Part shown: positions 1 to 11,589 of the stretch, one piece after another
Layout of the letters: each line of letters starts with the position of its first letter
Position numbering within the stretch: position 1 is the first letter of the stretch
Origin: Podospora comata
Lineage: Eukaryota; Ascomycota; Sordariomycetes; Sordariales; Podosporaceae
Direction: 5' to 3'
DNA: 64,000 nt
Assembly: GCA_017354895.1 (NCBI GenBank)
Contig: CP071493.1
Location: forward strand, 7,874,001 to 7,938,000
Notes under the pieces: generated by a model
Databases searched by the model: none
What the model saw: only the letters and a program-made list of their open reading frames with translations
What the model was told of the DNA's origin: nothing
Program-made: the position numbers and the translations under genes

Positions 1-1528
1 CCGGAAAGAACATCAAAACGGATTACAAGGGGTCCCTCCAAAACACGGAGAGGCTCTTCCGAAAACCGACAAGAAGAAAGCGCAATGGAAGCAGAGAGCT
101 CAACGCCACCCGTACCAAGACGTCGAGGCAGAAAAGCTGGTTCTCGCCAGAAGAATCAGAAAAGAAAGAACACGTCACCAGATCCCTCCAAAACGCCCAA
201 TTTGAAAACAAGGAGAGCGGCAAAGGAAGCAAGGGATGTAGGTGAACAAAATGAAGCCCAACGATCAACAGTCAATATTAACAACCTTACTATAGAGGAC
301 AAAAGCTCAATCGGGACACTCGGAATCCGTGCCCTATTCGAATGTGTTCATAGCGTCTTCCTCCGATGGCGAAGACCAAATACCCAAAAGGCAAAAGACA
401 CAAGCTACGCTTACTACAAAGACCATGAGTGCCCCAACGGGGCCTAAACTTAGGTCGATTCTCAGAACTGCCGCCAGTATGAAACCGAAGACAACCTCGA
501 AAACATTGAGGTCAGACTCCCCGGACATACTCACGACTCTTCAACCATCTAGTACTGCCGCCACGACCTCAAAATTGAGGTCAAACTCACCCGACATACT
601 CACTACCTCACACCAACCATCTCAAACTGCCTCTGGATACATTCCAACTCTTTCACGGAGAAGATTCATATATCAAACCCCTAAAAAGCCACAAACCAGT
701 CCACTAAACGCGAGAGAAATAGAATATGTCGAAACAATCTTGCACCCAGGTCCCGTACCAACCAACTTGAATTCCACAGCCAAGGTTCCGGACAAGATTA
801 ACCCACCTGGTCTTGAGGGAAGGTCTGCACCGCCGTTGCCTGTACCGCTCAGGCGCAACCCTCGGCCTGTGATACGATCATCAATACTGAAGCCTAGGTG
901 CGGGAGTGCTGCTCCTGCCGTTGGCTCAAAGTCACCTGAGACACGCACAGCACAGCACTTACCTTGGGAAATCGACACCCTAGGGGTTCCTGTTCCTCCC
1001 ACGCTGCTGTCAAACCCAATACAGGACCAAGAGCGTACGAGTGGCACTGGAAAGCCCAAGGCAAATCATCTCGCACCCACAAGTCCGAACACCCACGAGT
1101 CTCCCGCCTCTTCAAATCCCCAAGTCAAGGCGCCCCTCCTTCCCAGCCCTCCGCCTCTCAAAACTACCATCGAGAACAACAGCCTCGTCAGCCCCCCAAT
1201 CAGCAGCACCCCCACACGACATCTTCCCGCCACCGCTCGAAGGACAAGCACCACCATCCCACCCGCCAGCCCAACCCTCAACCGCCAGCGTTCCCTACAA
1301 CTGCAAGACCCAAACCTCAAAATCATCACCATCTCGCCCTCTCCATCCCCCTCCCCAGCCCCAGAGCCTCAACCTTCAGCCCAAAACCATGACCGAAACA
1401 GCTCCTCCAGCCCATCCTCATCCTCATCCGAAGACGAAGACGACAACGGCGCCTCGTACAAACTATCAGCCCCGGACAGGACGCGGTCGAGGTCGAGGTC
1501 GCTGTGGGGGAGGTTGTGGGGGTCGTGA
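1..1528 (+). CDS. Partial gene for a disordered, basic Ser/Pro-rich protein (5' end outside the window)
   Basis: Reading frame 1 is open from base 1 with no stop, so the gene probably begins to the left; the first visible ATG is at 85. A 58-nt intron (238-295, GTAGGT...ACTATAG, with TTAAC before the acceptor) joins a Lys/Arg-rich exon to a long exon ending at the TGA of 1526-1528. From ATG 85 the spliced product would be 461 aa. The GTG at 329 is internal and not a start. The N-terminal part is rich in basic patches (PRRRGRKAG, RQKNQKRKN), which suggests nuclear location. The middle carries two near-identical blocks, LRSDSPDILTT and LRSNSPDILTT. The C-terminal third is Pro/Ser-rich with an acidic SSEDEDD run and an RSRSRS tail. 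I recognise no folded domain or family. It could be a rapidly evolving chromatin or cell-cycle protein, but that is a guess. Confidence 0.6.
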
Positions 1529-2034
1529 GGTTTCTGCTTGGAAACGGGGGCCGATTGAGGGCGGGGATCAAGTTGGGATTTTGTGTAGGAGAGATGCTAG
1601 AAATGGATTAGTATGGTCTACGTTTCACCTCCATGTATGTTCCTATAGGTATGTTTGAAAAGTTTTGCTGGGGTCGGTGCTGGCCTCACAAGTGTTCAGC
1701 AGGGTGGCAATGCTGGATCCCCAAAGATGTTTTCATTTATCAACAGGGTGGTTGGCGTGCACGCCCAAGGGACAGTTGAAGATATAAGCAGGAACACGTG
1801 GTTGTTGTTGGATGGTCATAAAGGGCAACGTCTGAGCTATAACTGAGATACTGTATATTTAACCTTGTCCTCCCATCTCCACACATTGCTGTATTACAGC
1901 CTTACAGAAGTCTCCCTTTTCCCCAGAGGCGACACACGCAGAATTCAAAGGCCAGCATTGAGTCTCCACCGAACTGCGTTTTATTGAAACTTGTGACACT
2001 CCACGCGTTTGTGAGAGACCTCGTTACCTCCGGC
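1529..2034. other. Intergenic, about 0.5 kb
   Basis: 3' flanks of two convergent genes. I see only short chance frames and no RNA gene or repeat. Confidence 0.6.
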
Positions 2035-3167
2035 TTACCGACTGGTATCCAGCACATACCTTCCCACCACTTTGTTTTCCCTCATGGCATCAAACACACC
2101 ACCGAGCTCGCTCATACCCACCACTTTGACCGGTGCCCTCACCAGCCCACGGAGGAAGAAGTCTATCGCCTCCACCATATCCTGTCTGTTCCCAACATAA
2201 GACCCCTTCACCTGCACCATCCTCACCACGGTGTCGAACACCGGCATGCTCACCTTGGCACCCGCTGGCATGCCAATACAAACCACCGTCCCGTGAGATC
2301 TCACATACCCGGTCGCCTGTTGAAACGGCTTCTCCATCGGGGCCAGCAGCAAAACCCCATGCGGTCCCAGCCCATCCGCCGTGGCCGCCTTGACATCCGC
2401 CACCAGGTCCTTGCTCTTCAAATAATCCACATACACCTCGGCCCCCAACTTCTTGCAGCTCTCCCCCTTTTCCGGACCCCCGTCAATAGCAATGACGTGT
2501 AGGCCCATGGCCTTGGCGTACTGTGTCGCCAAACTTCCCAAGCCACCACCTGCGCCCACAATGGTCACATACTGCCCCGGCCGGGCCTCGCTCTGCTTGA
2601 GCCCAGTGTAGACCGTCAGACCGGCACACAGGATGGGCGCAGCAGCGTCCAGCTCAACCCCTTTATCCTTGGGGAACTTGGCCACATGCGAGGCGTTGGC
2701 GACAGCGTACTGCTGGAAGCTGCCATCGACCGTGTACCCCGAGAGCTGCGCCTCGCTGCAAAGCATCTCCTGAGCTTGCATGCAAAAGGTGCAGTGGTGG
2801 CAGGTGGAGTTGAGCCAGGGGATCCCCACGTAGTCTCCGACATCGACGCCCTGGCCCGAAGCAACCAGGCTTCCTTTGGCCACCACGACGCCGGCGCCTT
2901 CGTGACCGCCCACCAGGGGGGTCTTGCGGGGCAGGGGCCAGTCGTTGTTGAGGGCGTGGAGGTCGGTGTGGCAGACGCCCGAGTACAGAATATGGATCAG
3001 GATTTCTTGGGGGCCCGGAGTGGGGACGGGGATGGTTTTTAACGTCATCACTGGCGCCTTTTGTTAGCGTGTGAATATCTGGTAATGGAGAAGACTTGAG
3101 GGGAGACTGCACCGCCATCAGCCGTGATGACCTGAGCCTTCTGCTCTTTGGGGATATCGGGGGCCAT
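2035..3167 (-). CDS. Zinc-dependent alcohol dehydrogenase, yeast-type
   Basis: Medium-chain NAD-dependent alcohol dehydrogenase, expected to interconvert ethanol and acetaldehyde in the cytosol. Catalytic zinc ligands are visible in GVCHTDLHA (Cys), GGHEGAGVV (His-Glu) and PILCAGLTV (Cys). The structural zinc loop has four cysteines in [15 protein letters not shown]. The Rossmann motif is [18 protein letters not shown], and the C-terminus ends in the family-typical [10 protein letters not shown]. The long exon has no natural N-terminus. A short first exon beginning at ATG 3167 ([14 protein letters not shown]) completes it. The phase-compatible intron is about 3112-3051, with a GCTAAC branch point and a CGCCAG acceptor; the donor (GTGCAG) is the least certain point. 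The spliced length is about 356 aa, normal for the family (about 350). No inactivating change is seen. The exact paralogue cannot be told from the sequence alone. Confidence 0.9.
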
Positions 3168-5215
3168 TGTGGATTGCTGGCGAGAGCAGAACGAGCTTGA
3201 TACGGGAAACAGTGAGAGGAGGAAAAGTTAGAAAAAGAGAGAACGAACTTCAGTGATAGCACTGCTTTAAATGCGCTTGGACACGTCTGTTCTCACTGGA
3301 TGAACGTCATGGGCTCGTCAGTTCGTCTGAGGGTTGACAGTTTTATGCTTTGATGCCAAGCCCACTTTCACTGCAAGCCTGGTGACGTCCCGAATGCAGA
3401 TCTGGTTGCTGGGAAAGCTCCATCCGCATACTGGTGCGGCGGGAGACACCGATCCCAAAATCCCATACCGAGATGTCGATACAAAGTTCTGAAGCCGCCT
3501 TTGTGAGGGTTGAGATCGCAAGTGTTGAATGTGTGGCTTAGTGGCTTGAATCAAGGGTTGAAAGGGACCAACTCGCCAGCAAACTTGGAAAGCGAAGGTG
3601 AAAGACACCGTCAGCCATCATCCCTCGTACGATTGGCGACGTGTCATGGCTGCCCATGGCGGTTGGCTGTGGCCATTGACGCAGCGTGGTTCGTATACAT
3701 CCCAAAATACATCAGAAAGTTAAGAATCGAGACGCACTTACTTCCAGAGGCATTCCCGCCGCATTCTTATCTTGCATCGGTCCTAAGGGAGGCGTTGCGG
3801 AGTTTCGGAATTACATCTGAAAGGACTTCGGACAGAATGTGATTTTTGGAATGGGGGAGTCGAGGTCGGAGTTCAGCCAGTGGGGGTATATGGCAAGCCC
3901 TTTGCCGCAGTCATTGTCAGTATCAAATTATGTGCAAGGAACACTGGGAATGCATAAGTATCTTAGTGCAACATCCGTCTTGAAGTGAGGGTGTTTTGTC
4001 CACATCAAATTTTAAAGCTAAGCCATGCTCAGGCTCAAGGAAGTGGTTGACACATGATTTATGTGTAAGCCGCAACTTCTGTTGCAATGAAACATGTTTT
4101 GCCAAAAGCCACCGACTTGATCAGCCTGAAGCGGGCAGTGCGACCTGCAGACTGCCATTATTATTGGTGGGTGCATACTTGGGGTAGGAATTCCAGGGCT
4201 GTATATCCAAGTGATGGTTCTGAGAAAGTCTTCTGTTGATATTTCACCATATCTCTTCTCAGGGGTGAAAGCAAGCCCAGAGTCCTTGGGTATGGTGAAA
4301 TATGGCAGGGTGGTGAGAAATAGAAACAGCTGCTTGAGGCAGAAAAGCCCAACATGGATCAACATCAAGGGGGCAGACCTTGGGCGGATACAGACAGAAG
4401 AGCCGGGGCCTGATGAATTGTTTTCGACATGTCGTCACCAGCCAAGAACGACAGAAGGAAACAGTCAGAGATAGGGGTGCCCAACTACGTATAGTAGCAT
4501 AATGAAGAACCATCGTGACTTTCGTCAAACACAGTTTTCAACTGCCCTGTGTGACGATTTTGCTCTTTTAGAGCCCTGGTGGAAGCCTTTCGAATCTCGC
4601 TGTTTTGGGATGTGCCCGAGGCAAAGGCAGGATAAGGAATACAACGCGGACCTAAACGCTGGTGGTCATCGTTGCTGCAATTGCCGAAAATACAATCTTA
4701 TCACTGGGGAATATGCTAGTTGGAATATTGGAAGGTTGTAATTAGCCATTAGAGTAGTACAATTCGGTCCACTCACTCAACAGCTTCGAAGTAACGGCTG
4801 ACACTCAACACGCCAGGTATTCGCTGCGGATGACTGATCATCACGGGGCTTCAAAGCGTGATGGTTGTGGTGAATTCGGACCAGAAGACCTTCTTCCTGC
4901 TCTTGACTTGCTTAACCTGCTCTTGAAGACCCTCGACAGCCACGAGCCAACACTTCAATTCACTTATATTGTGCGTTATATCACTACTAGTCTCGCTCCC
5001 AAGTGGGGACAAATTCCCAACGCGCTATTCACTGTTGGCATGATTGCTCCCGCAACAGCTATATGATTTTGACCGCAAATAAACTCTTGATTGCTTCCAC
5101 TTTCCCAGAACAACTCAACCTGGGTTCCAAACTACCTTGGTCTTCCCCCCTCGTAAGATCATCATCGACACCAACCCATCACTCTCCCGTCATCAACATA
5201 ATCAAGGAATCCCAA
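3168..5215. other. Gene-poor intergenic stretch, about 2 kb
   Basis: Only short frames without domain signatures on either strand. The first few hundred bases are the promoter side of the alcohol dehydrogenase. I see no repeat, RNA gene or transposon signature. Confidence 0.5.
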
Positions 5216-5287
5216 GTAAGTCAGATGTCTGATATTTTATCAATCGTTCAACAGTAGCAGCTACCCAGTTACTAACTGTTTCCGCAG
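5216..5287 (+). other. Probable 5'UTR intron of the RRM gene
   Basis: GTAAGT donor at 5216, TTACTAAC branch point near 5268-5275 and TTTCCGCAG acceptor ending at 5287, giving a 72-nt intron that ends 13 nt before the ATG at 5301. All three splice signals match the other introns in this window. Confidence 0.6.
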
Positions 5288-5300
5288 GCAGCTCAGCAAA

Positions 5301-6194
5301 ATGAACTCCAACCGCTCCCGTCCCGATAGCCGGGCTGGCCGCGCCAGCGAGCGCGTTACCTTTGATGAGATAGCGCTCAGTGACGACGAACGTATCGCCA
5401 CAGTTTTCCGCCCCATGAAGGCCTTAGCCAACCGTAACGAGGCCGACGAGCAAGCGTTGGGGGACGAGCGGGAGAGTCGCGGGTTCTCCCGCAACTACCG
5501 CGGCGATATGAACAATCCTAAGAACCAGCGCGGCATGGTTTCCGACAATGAGAACACCAGCTTGTTCATCACCCGGTTGCCTGCGGATTTCACCCCCGCT
5601 CAGCTCTTGAAAGCCCTGGCCCCCCATGGACCTTTCGGGAGGGTTTGGTCAGTCCACATCATCCCTGCCAATGCTGACAAGGGCCAGATAGGGGCCGCGG
5701 CAAAGCTCATCATGTTCGATCGCGCTGGGGCTGAGGCGGTATACAACTTCATTCACCGCGGCGGTCTTTCTTTCTACAATGGGTCGACCAGGATCCGGGC
5801 GATTGTCTCCTGGAACCAGGTCAAGGCACCGCCGTCCGATCCCCGGGGCACCAAGTCGCGCGTTCTCATCATCTCGGGCCCTGCCGACTTTGTCGATGTG
5901 AAGAAGCTCAGAGCTCTGTTCAGTCGCTACTTCATCTATCAGGAGGAGGAAGTCAAGCTTACCTCGCATCGGGACTCCAAGCATGAGATTGAGTTCAGGT
6001 TCTGCTGCTTTCACGCTCAGGCGGAGGCCGCATCGGTCTTCCTCGGACGTTTGAAACCTTCGAGCGTGTTTGTCAAGTTTGGAGCCGACCCTCTTGCTCA
6101 GCAGCCCCCAGCAAACGCTCAGGCTCGGTCGTCTGTAGCGGAGGACCGCTGGGCCCTGTTGGGTCGGCGCAGACGTGGAGGATCTCGTTCTTAA
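5301..6194 (+). CDS. RRM-domain RNA-binding protein
   Basis: Single-exon 297-aa protein. Residues about 85-170 form one RNA recognition motif: RNP2-like LFITRLP, then RNP1-like GAAAKLIMF, followed by a hydrophobic strand ending in IRAIVSW. A second, weaker alpha/beta stretch (SRVLIISGPADFVDVKKL onward) may be a degenerate second RRM. The N-terminus is disordered and charged; the C-terminus is Arg/Gly-rich (LLGRRRRGGSRS), as in many RNA-binding proteins. The start ATG at 5301 follows a probable 5'UTR intron. This layout recurs in filamentous ascomycetes, but I know of no assigned function. RNA binding is inferred from the fold. Confidence 0.8.
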   Translation: MNSNRSRPDSRAGRASERVTFDEIALSDDERIATVFRPMKALANRNEADEQALGDERESRGFSRNYRGDMNNPKNQRGMVSDNENTSLFITRLPADFTPAQLLKALAPHGPFGRVWSVHIIPANADKGQIGAAAKLIMFDRAGAEAVYNFIHRGGLSFYNGSTRIRAIVSWNQVKAPPSDPRGTKSRVLIISGPADFVDVKKLRALFSRYFIYQEEEVKLTSHRDSKHEIEFRFCCFHAQAEAASVFLGRLKPSSVFVKFGADPLAQQPPANAQARSSVAEDRWALLGRRRRGGSRS

Positions 6195-6887
6195 GCATTT
6201 TTGGCAATGCTTCAAGTGAACTAGGATATGGACGGCGGGCCGGTGGTGACGGAGAAGGCAACCTCGACCTAGGTACTCATCAGAAGTAGTTCACGGGTAG
6301 CCCTGCTCGATTGGTGAAGAATCTATATATTATCACTATTACTTGCCCTATTATCTGCCTTTCGTCTTTTCATAGACTACGGGGATTGCCTTAATTACAT
6401 GAACTGTTCACGATGTCTGAATAGCCTCTCTACCCTTGTTGGTGAGATTTGGTGGTGGTTTCAGGGGGTGGCGTGAACACCAGCCACGTGTGGCTGAGAT
6501 GTTGGATGTCACGGAGGACATTTTGTCATTGCAGTTTTTATACATGAAATACCAATGATTTTCATAGCTTTGTATGAAGGAATTGGCTCCTGGCGGTTAA
6601 TTTGGCTCTTCCTAAATTACCTGGTGTTGCTGAGCCCAGCGGAGTTATTGCCTGACCAATGTCAAGATGTAGAAACAAATTACAGCCACGACGACAATAT
6701 TGTTTTGGAAGAACGTGTCATGAGCCATGTCGGAGCGAATATTCATAAGAAGTAGAAGTCAAATCCGGAGCCCGACGTTGCTATCTGCTTCCTATTGTAC
6801 AAACACAGTCCCAATTGTCCTCTGCCAAATTGCGCCATCAGAAATGTCATTTCATATCATGAAAGTGCGACTATCAGAATTGTCGCC
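6195..6887. other. Intergenic, 3' flanks of convergent genes
   Basis: AT-leaning sequence between the RRM gene and con-10. No further coding or structural signal is seen. Confidence 0.5.
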
Positions 6888-7348
6888 CTACTCCTCGGAA
6901 TTGCCACCATGACTGGCGAGTCCTCCCTTCCTGCCAGCCTCGCGGGCACGCTCGCTCCCGGGCTCAAAGCTACCGGAGGAAGCTTTGCCTCCCTTGGAAG
7001 CGATCTCACGCTGTGTGGCACAAAAGCAGTCAGCCATGTCTGATGACAATACGCGTAGCAAAGAATGGCAAGACACATACCTGCTTCTCGGGGTCCATGC
7101 TGGCAAAGCCCTGGTTGCCCGTACCGCTGTTGCCAGAGGAGTCGTCGTCGTTGGCAGCTTGAGTGCCGCCTCCGCCGTGGCTAGCCTTGCCACCCTTGGA
7201 AGCAATCTCGCGCACCTCCTCCTTGGGACTGGAGAAAAGAAGATTGGTTAGGGTTTGGCCATGTGTGTGTGGTGGCTGCGGAGTCGTGGGCAGAGCTAGA
7301 GGGGAGGACATACCGGTTGGCAAAGTTTCCGGGGTTGTTGCTGGCCAT
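6888..7348 (-). CDS. con-10: Conidiation-specific protein 10 homologue (KGG-repeat stress protein)
   Basis: Small hydrophilic protein of the CON-10 / bacterial stress-induced KGG-repeat family, expressed in Neurospora during conidiation and under light or stress. Three exons: 7348-7314 (MASNNPGNFANR), 7228-7081, and 7010-6888. Introns are 85 nt (GTATGT...CTCCAG) and 70 nt (GTATGT...CACACAG). The 101-aa product carries the signature twice as REIASKGGKA, plus FASMDPEKQ and a final AREAGRKGGLA, and ends in HGGNSEE. The order matches Neurospora CON-10 (about 86 aa) with a Gly/Asn/Asp-rich insert (GTQAANDDDSSGN) in the middle. No membrane segment or catalytic site is expected. It is likely developmentally and light regulated by analogy; I did not identify a specific promoter element. 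Confidence 0.92.
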
Positions 7349-8905
7349 TTTTAGTTTGGTGTATTGAGTAGGGACTCTTGAAAGAGGTTGTGAGACTAGT
7401 TGTTGGATTGCGAGATGATTGTGGATGTTTGATTCAGAGAGCGGATGGTGCGTGGTAAAATGAAGATGGCAGTGGGTGATTGGAGGTCAATAAATACTTT
7501 TTCCCCCTCTCATGTAAGCACCTTTCTGGCGGAGAACCCCAGGGAGTGTTTGCTCCATTCTCTAAGCTTTTTGTTGGGGTTGCCGGAAGGGGAAGGATGC
7601 AGCACAGTCATGATGATAGTGATGATGTCAACATTATGGGGAAAACAGCCAGTGGGAAGGTGGGGGGCGGTGCTGGTTTGTCACGTTTGTCAATCTCTCC
7701 ATACTGCCGTGACTGCCAACCTGCAGGCCACCGTGGGAAACAATGATTTCTTTTTCTCTCTGAAACAGAAAGCGTAATTGACTCTGGAGCAAAGTACTGG
7801 AGGGCAGGAGATCCCGGCGTAAAGATGACACAGTTGGTGGAAGTGATGATGACAGTGACCGGATTGCGGCATGGGGGTCAAGTGATGCGCTAACAAACTC
7901 GCCAAGCTTCCCGTCTCAGCGAGACTTTCAGCAGCCCCGTTTAGAAGATCTTAGGTAGCAGATCCTGAGATACTCTTGGCTGTTGTGCAATTGGTACCAA
8001 TGTTTAGAACATCAGGAGATGGCAAATCCATAAGGTACTTCGTAGAACAGTTTCGCCTGCCAGGAGAGAGCGATCTCGAACGAGGAAATTGTGTGGCCCC
8101 CGAGCCTTCATCCTGATTTCTGTGGCATCAACGAGGTCTTTGTCGTCCTTCCCGATCGTCCTTCTCTTTGGTGTTTTGAAACCCGAAAGCAGCACCAGTC
8201 GCATCCCGTCAGGTGGAGCTCTCGTTGGCATCCTCTGCAAAGTTGCCAGTGGTTCACCCGACTCTCGTTCACACAACTAGTCAACCACATTGCTATCCGC
8301 CCAGGCTTGTTACAATATCATCAGTTTGCTGGCATCAGGCGCCTTACTCGCTCATTACCCCTGGCTCCGACGATAGCCTCCCTCACTCTCACTATCTACC
8401 GCCGTGGAGACTTTCCGAGTTTCAGACCAGCAACCGGCAACAGTCCCATGCATACTTGGGCACCCCTCGGGAGGAACGCGAATCGTTGGAGAAAAACCGA
8501 CACCATAGGTTTCTCCCGGCCCTTGAATTCGCCCTCCAAATGCTAGGCAACCAGGTCGTAATCAATGAAAGGCGTCAGACTTTTCGGCACCGAAGAGATT
8601 CCAAGCGCCACCAGCTGCATCGTCGTTTGCGGTCCAGAACCACAATTTCGGCTGTCTTCGGATCTCAAGTCATTGCCAGCCACAGTTTCGAAGATATTCA
8701 TTGCCGTGATATTCGCGACCTCATATCCCCGAACAGCACACAAACCATACGGCACACCCGAACGCTGAATTATCTATCATCCGATTGGATGGATGAATAT
8801 CGCGCGAGAGGTACTATGTTCCACGCTAGTCTGCGTGCGCGTATATCCCGATATACATACTCACACCCACCTGTTTAACCTTAGGCTTCACTTCCAGCCA
8901 GCGCC
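7349..8905. other. Intergenic, promoter side of con-10 and uncertain small frames
   Basis: Long promoter-like region upstream of con-10. Overlapping frames at 8090-8880 on both strands lack an ATG at the proper place and show no recognisable domain, so none is called. Confidence 0.4.
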
Positions 8906-9196
8906 ATGTCGTTTCCAGCCTCCCCCACGCCGTCCATCCGCGACACCCCGTCCGCTCCCGCAGATGAAGCATGGGGACGCTTCGCTACCTTGTCCCCCAA
9001 TAGCACCGACGACGAAGCTGCCCTGCGAGAGCTTGTGGATGCCGTTTGAGAACTCACCAAGTTGATTGCGGCTAAGGAGGCAGCGGAAAAGACCATCCGG
9101 CAAGTTTTCCGGAAAGACTACCCGACCTGGGATATTGGTACCGATGGGCAAGAAGAGGAGGAATATACTGAGCCGGCAATCGGCCTACATACCTGA
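8906..9196 (+). pseudogene. Short ORF interrupted by an in-frame TGA (possible gene relic)
   Basis: An ATG at 8906 opens a frame with protein-like composition (MSFPASPTPSIRDTPSAP, then AWGRFATLSPNSTDDEAALR). It is interrupted by TGA at 9047-9049 and continues in the same frame as ELTKLIAAKEAAEKTIRQVF to a second stop at 9194-9196. The two halves read as one acidic, helical protein of about 96 residues. The stop would be a single C-to-T change from CGA (Arg), the kind of transition that repeat-induced point mutation or CpG deamination makes. A real 47-aa protein or an unseen intron are alternatives. No family is recognised. Confidence 0.35.
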
Positions 9197-9291
9197 GCGT
9201 GCCCGGCTTGCCCAAACTCTCTGCAACCAGCTGGATAACCAGACTTCGAAAACCGGCTACAAAATCCGTGTTTATACACCGGACCTGCTAT

Positions 9292-9843
9292 TCAGTGATC
9301 AAGTGCTAAAGAAACAAGTGTCGAATCATCTTCCCCCTCTGAAACTGCAGAGGCATCAGGGGTGACAACAGTAATGGAACTCTCTGAATCACTGGAGGTT
9401 TCAGTGCAGAAAACGCTGAAGTTTTGCCAATGGGTATGGTGCTTCCCTGGACGAGCTTGCCCTTTGACTCCCAAGAAAAACCCTGATTTTTCAACGTCCA
9501 GTAAGGCAATGAGCTTCTTGTTGGGGCCGAAAATGTTCTGGTTGAATATAGCGCCTCCATTGATGTAAAGGCGCTCACCTCTCACAATATTCAATGGGGA
9601 GTTCTGATTCCCCATGAGACAAGTTTCATCTCCGATGCAGCGTGGACATTGCTTCTTGAAATCATGTCGTCGGTCCAGTGTGGGCGAGCAAAATGGCGCA
9701 ATCTGTACTCCGATTCCCACACAAAGTTTCCTTTTCCTATTTCCAAACCCTTCCTCCAAACCCTTCCTTCGCCAGAAGTAATGTTGTACGATGCGTTCCG
9801 TAGACGGTCTTCGTCTTGGTACGTTCGTTTCGGATTCATTCAT
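9292..9843 (-). CDS. Orphan hypothetical protein, 183 aa
   Basis: Uninterrupted 184-codon frame from ATG 9843, longer than expected by chance at this base composition. It has a Cys pair (KKQCPRCIGDETC), a basic N-terminal part (RRKGLEEGFGNRKRK) and a Ser/Asp/Glu-rich C-terminus (SDSESSITVVTPDASAVSEG). Bases 9741-9770 within it carry two copies of the 13-bp unit that forms the minisatellite at 11214-11325. No domain is recognised. It could be a young or decaying gene in the accessory block. The expression status is unknown. Confidence 0.35.
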   Translation of the reverse strand: MNESETNVPRRRPSTERIVQHYFWRRKGLEEGFGNRKRKLCVGIGVQIAPFCSPTLDRRHDFKKQCPRCIGDETCLMGNQNSPLNIVRGERLYINGGAIFNQNIFGPNKKLIALLDVEKSGFFLGVKGQARPGKHHTHWQNFSVFCTETSSDSESSITVVTPDASAVSEGEDDSTLVSLALDH

Positions 9844-11213
9844 GGCAGGGCGTTTGCCTAGATGACAATCGGGGAAATCGGTCGGAAGTAATCGGGTTTA
9901 GTAAATGCTGGGCGAATGTCAGACCTGCGAGCTTAGAGCAAAAGTGGGAGGTGGTTTATGATGGTGCAGGCGTGCGAGCGAGGTTGTGGTTATTTGTCTG
10001 GAGAATAAGGTCTCGAGATGCAGTGAGGTGTGAGAAATGGATGGCTGTGAGCGCGCAGGATGAGATCCACTAGTACTAACCATCTAAATTTAGGCAAGTC
10101 TTGACTGATGCGGGGAGCCGCAGCGAGTACATACCGTTCATATAATCCACTTGTCGAATATCCATTTCGCATTGTAATACTTTCAAGAGACGATGATGAC
10201 ACAATAGTGCGATGTTGTTGATGCTGGATGTGGTTACCGGAGTCAGTTTGTTAAAACAGCAACGCAATAAGTACAATAGCAGGTGGGTTAAACCGTTTGA
10301 GTAGAAGCGATGACCAGATGTATTGCGTATACAGGTACAACTGAGCTCTGATGAGTTTCAACCAGGCTTCAGCGTCTGATAAAAACACGAGTATTTCTGA
10401 CCATCATCAGACCAGGTGGCATCCAGACCACACCCCATTTATTTCCCTACAATCCCGAAACTCCGCATCGCCACTTGCATTTCTTCCATATGTCACCATC
10501 AGCAATACATCTCATCTGTCTTTTCAATTGGCATCCAGTTCCAGATCACCTCGGCTTGGTGCGGAGCAAGATGCATTGCATTTGGATCTAGGTTCTTTGT
10601 TCCTCGATCGGTGTCATTGAAAAGTATTTTAGACCACCTACAAGAGGGGGGGGGGGCGAGAGAATTATTGGTTATGGTCTCGAGGCCAAACTAGCTCCGA
10701 ACTCGACGACTTTTAGAACGTACTGGTGGCACTTTGATAAGACAGGAGATGGAGTTGTCTGGCCAAATGTATTTGGGGACCCTATAGTTTGGGACAGCAG
10801 ATCGTCATCAATTGGGGTTTTACATCTACTCTGGAGAGCGACCGGTTGGTTATCTACTTGCGTTTATTGGCCTTTAGAGTTTTTGGTTAAAACATACACG
10901 AATCAAGCGCGAAAGCCGCTCTCGTCCAGGAATATCTTTGCCGTTGAGTTATCTGCGGCCTGTTTGACGTTTTGCCATGATGTATTAAGCCCCGCAGGGG
11001 CCCTTTGAAAAGACGTAAGCCGTGTAGGAAATATCTCAACCATTTGTTGGGATTCACTCCCTGTCGCGCTGCCCGAGGGTGTGGGCCGCGAGTCACATTC
11101 CATCTGTTATGCCGCACTGGTTGAAAACAAAAATTAACGTGTCGGGCGGTATACGGGGAAAGAGGTAGATTCTTGGAGGCTGGAGTGTGAGGAAAGTGCG
11201 GGACAGTTTGAAG
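9844..11213. other. Intergenic, accessory block
   Basis: No convincing gene. It contains a run of ten or more G at about 10646-10656 and short chance frames only. Confidence 0.45.
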
Positions 11214-11325
11214 GAAGGGGTTGGAGGAAGGGGTTGGAGGAAGGGTTTGGAGGAAGGGGTTGGAGGAAGGGTTTGGAGGAAGGGTTTCGAGGAAGGGAGG
11301 AAGGGTCTGAAAGAAGGATTTGAGA
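11214..11325 (+). repeat. 13-bp minisatellite, about 6 full copies plus decayed ends
   Basis: Tandem units of GAAGGGGTTGGAG and the variant GAAGGGTTTGGAG start at 11214, 11227, 11240, 11253, 11266 and 11279. Shortened and diverged units run to about 11325. The strand is strongly purine-biased. Two copies of the same unit, on the opposite strand, occur at 9741-9770. Confidence 0.9.
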
Positions 11326-11589
11326 GAGGGGAAGGGAATGGGCATTCGTCAGGTCAGGAACCATTATTTTCTTAGTGAGGTGTCTTAGCTCAGCCCCCAA
11401 ACAAGTGAACGGTGTAAGAGACTCTGGGGCACTTGAGCTGCCCTGGCCAATGCAGGAGCTGACGAGCACGTTACTGTTTTAATGTCACATAAGCGCCTCC
11501 CGCCCTTTTGGAAGGTCGACGGAGTGTCAAGCCACTTATTTGTTGCATTTCTGCGCCCTTCCATCCGGCTCCCCTATCCGGCCCCTCCC

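Noticed and set aside
1984-2502. His-rich 172-codon plus-strand frame
   Set aside because: Antisense of the alcohol dehydrogenase, which has complete zinc and cofactor motifs.
8213-8878. 221-codon plus-strand frame
   Set aside because: Begins at GTG, its first ATG is far inside, it has no recognisable motif, and other frames at the same place are equally open.
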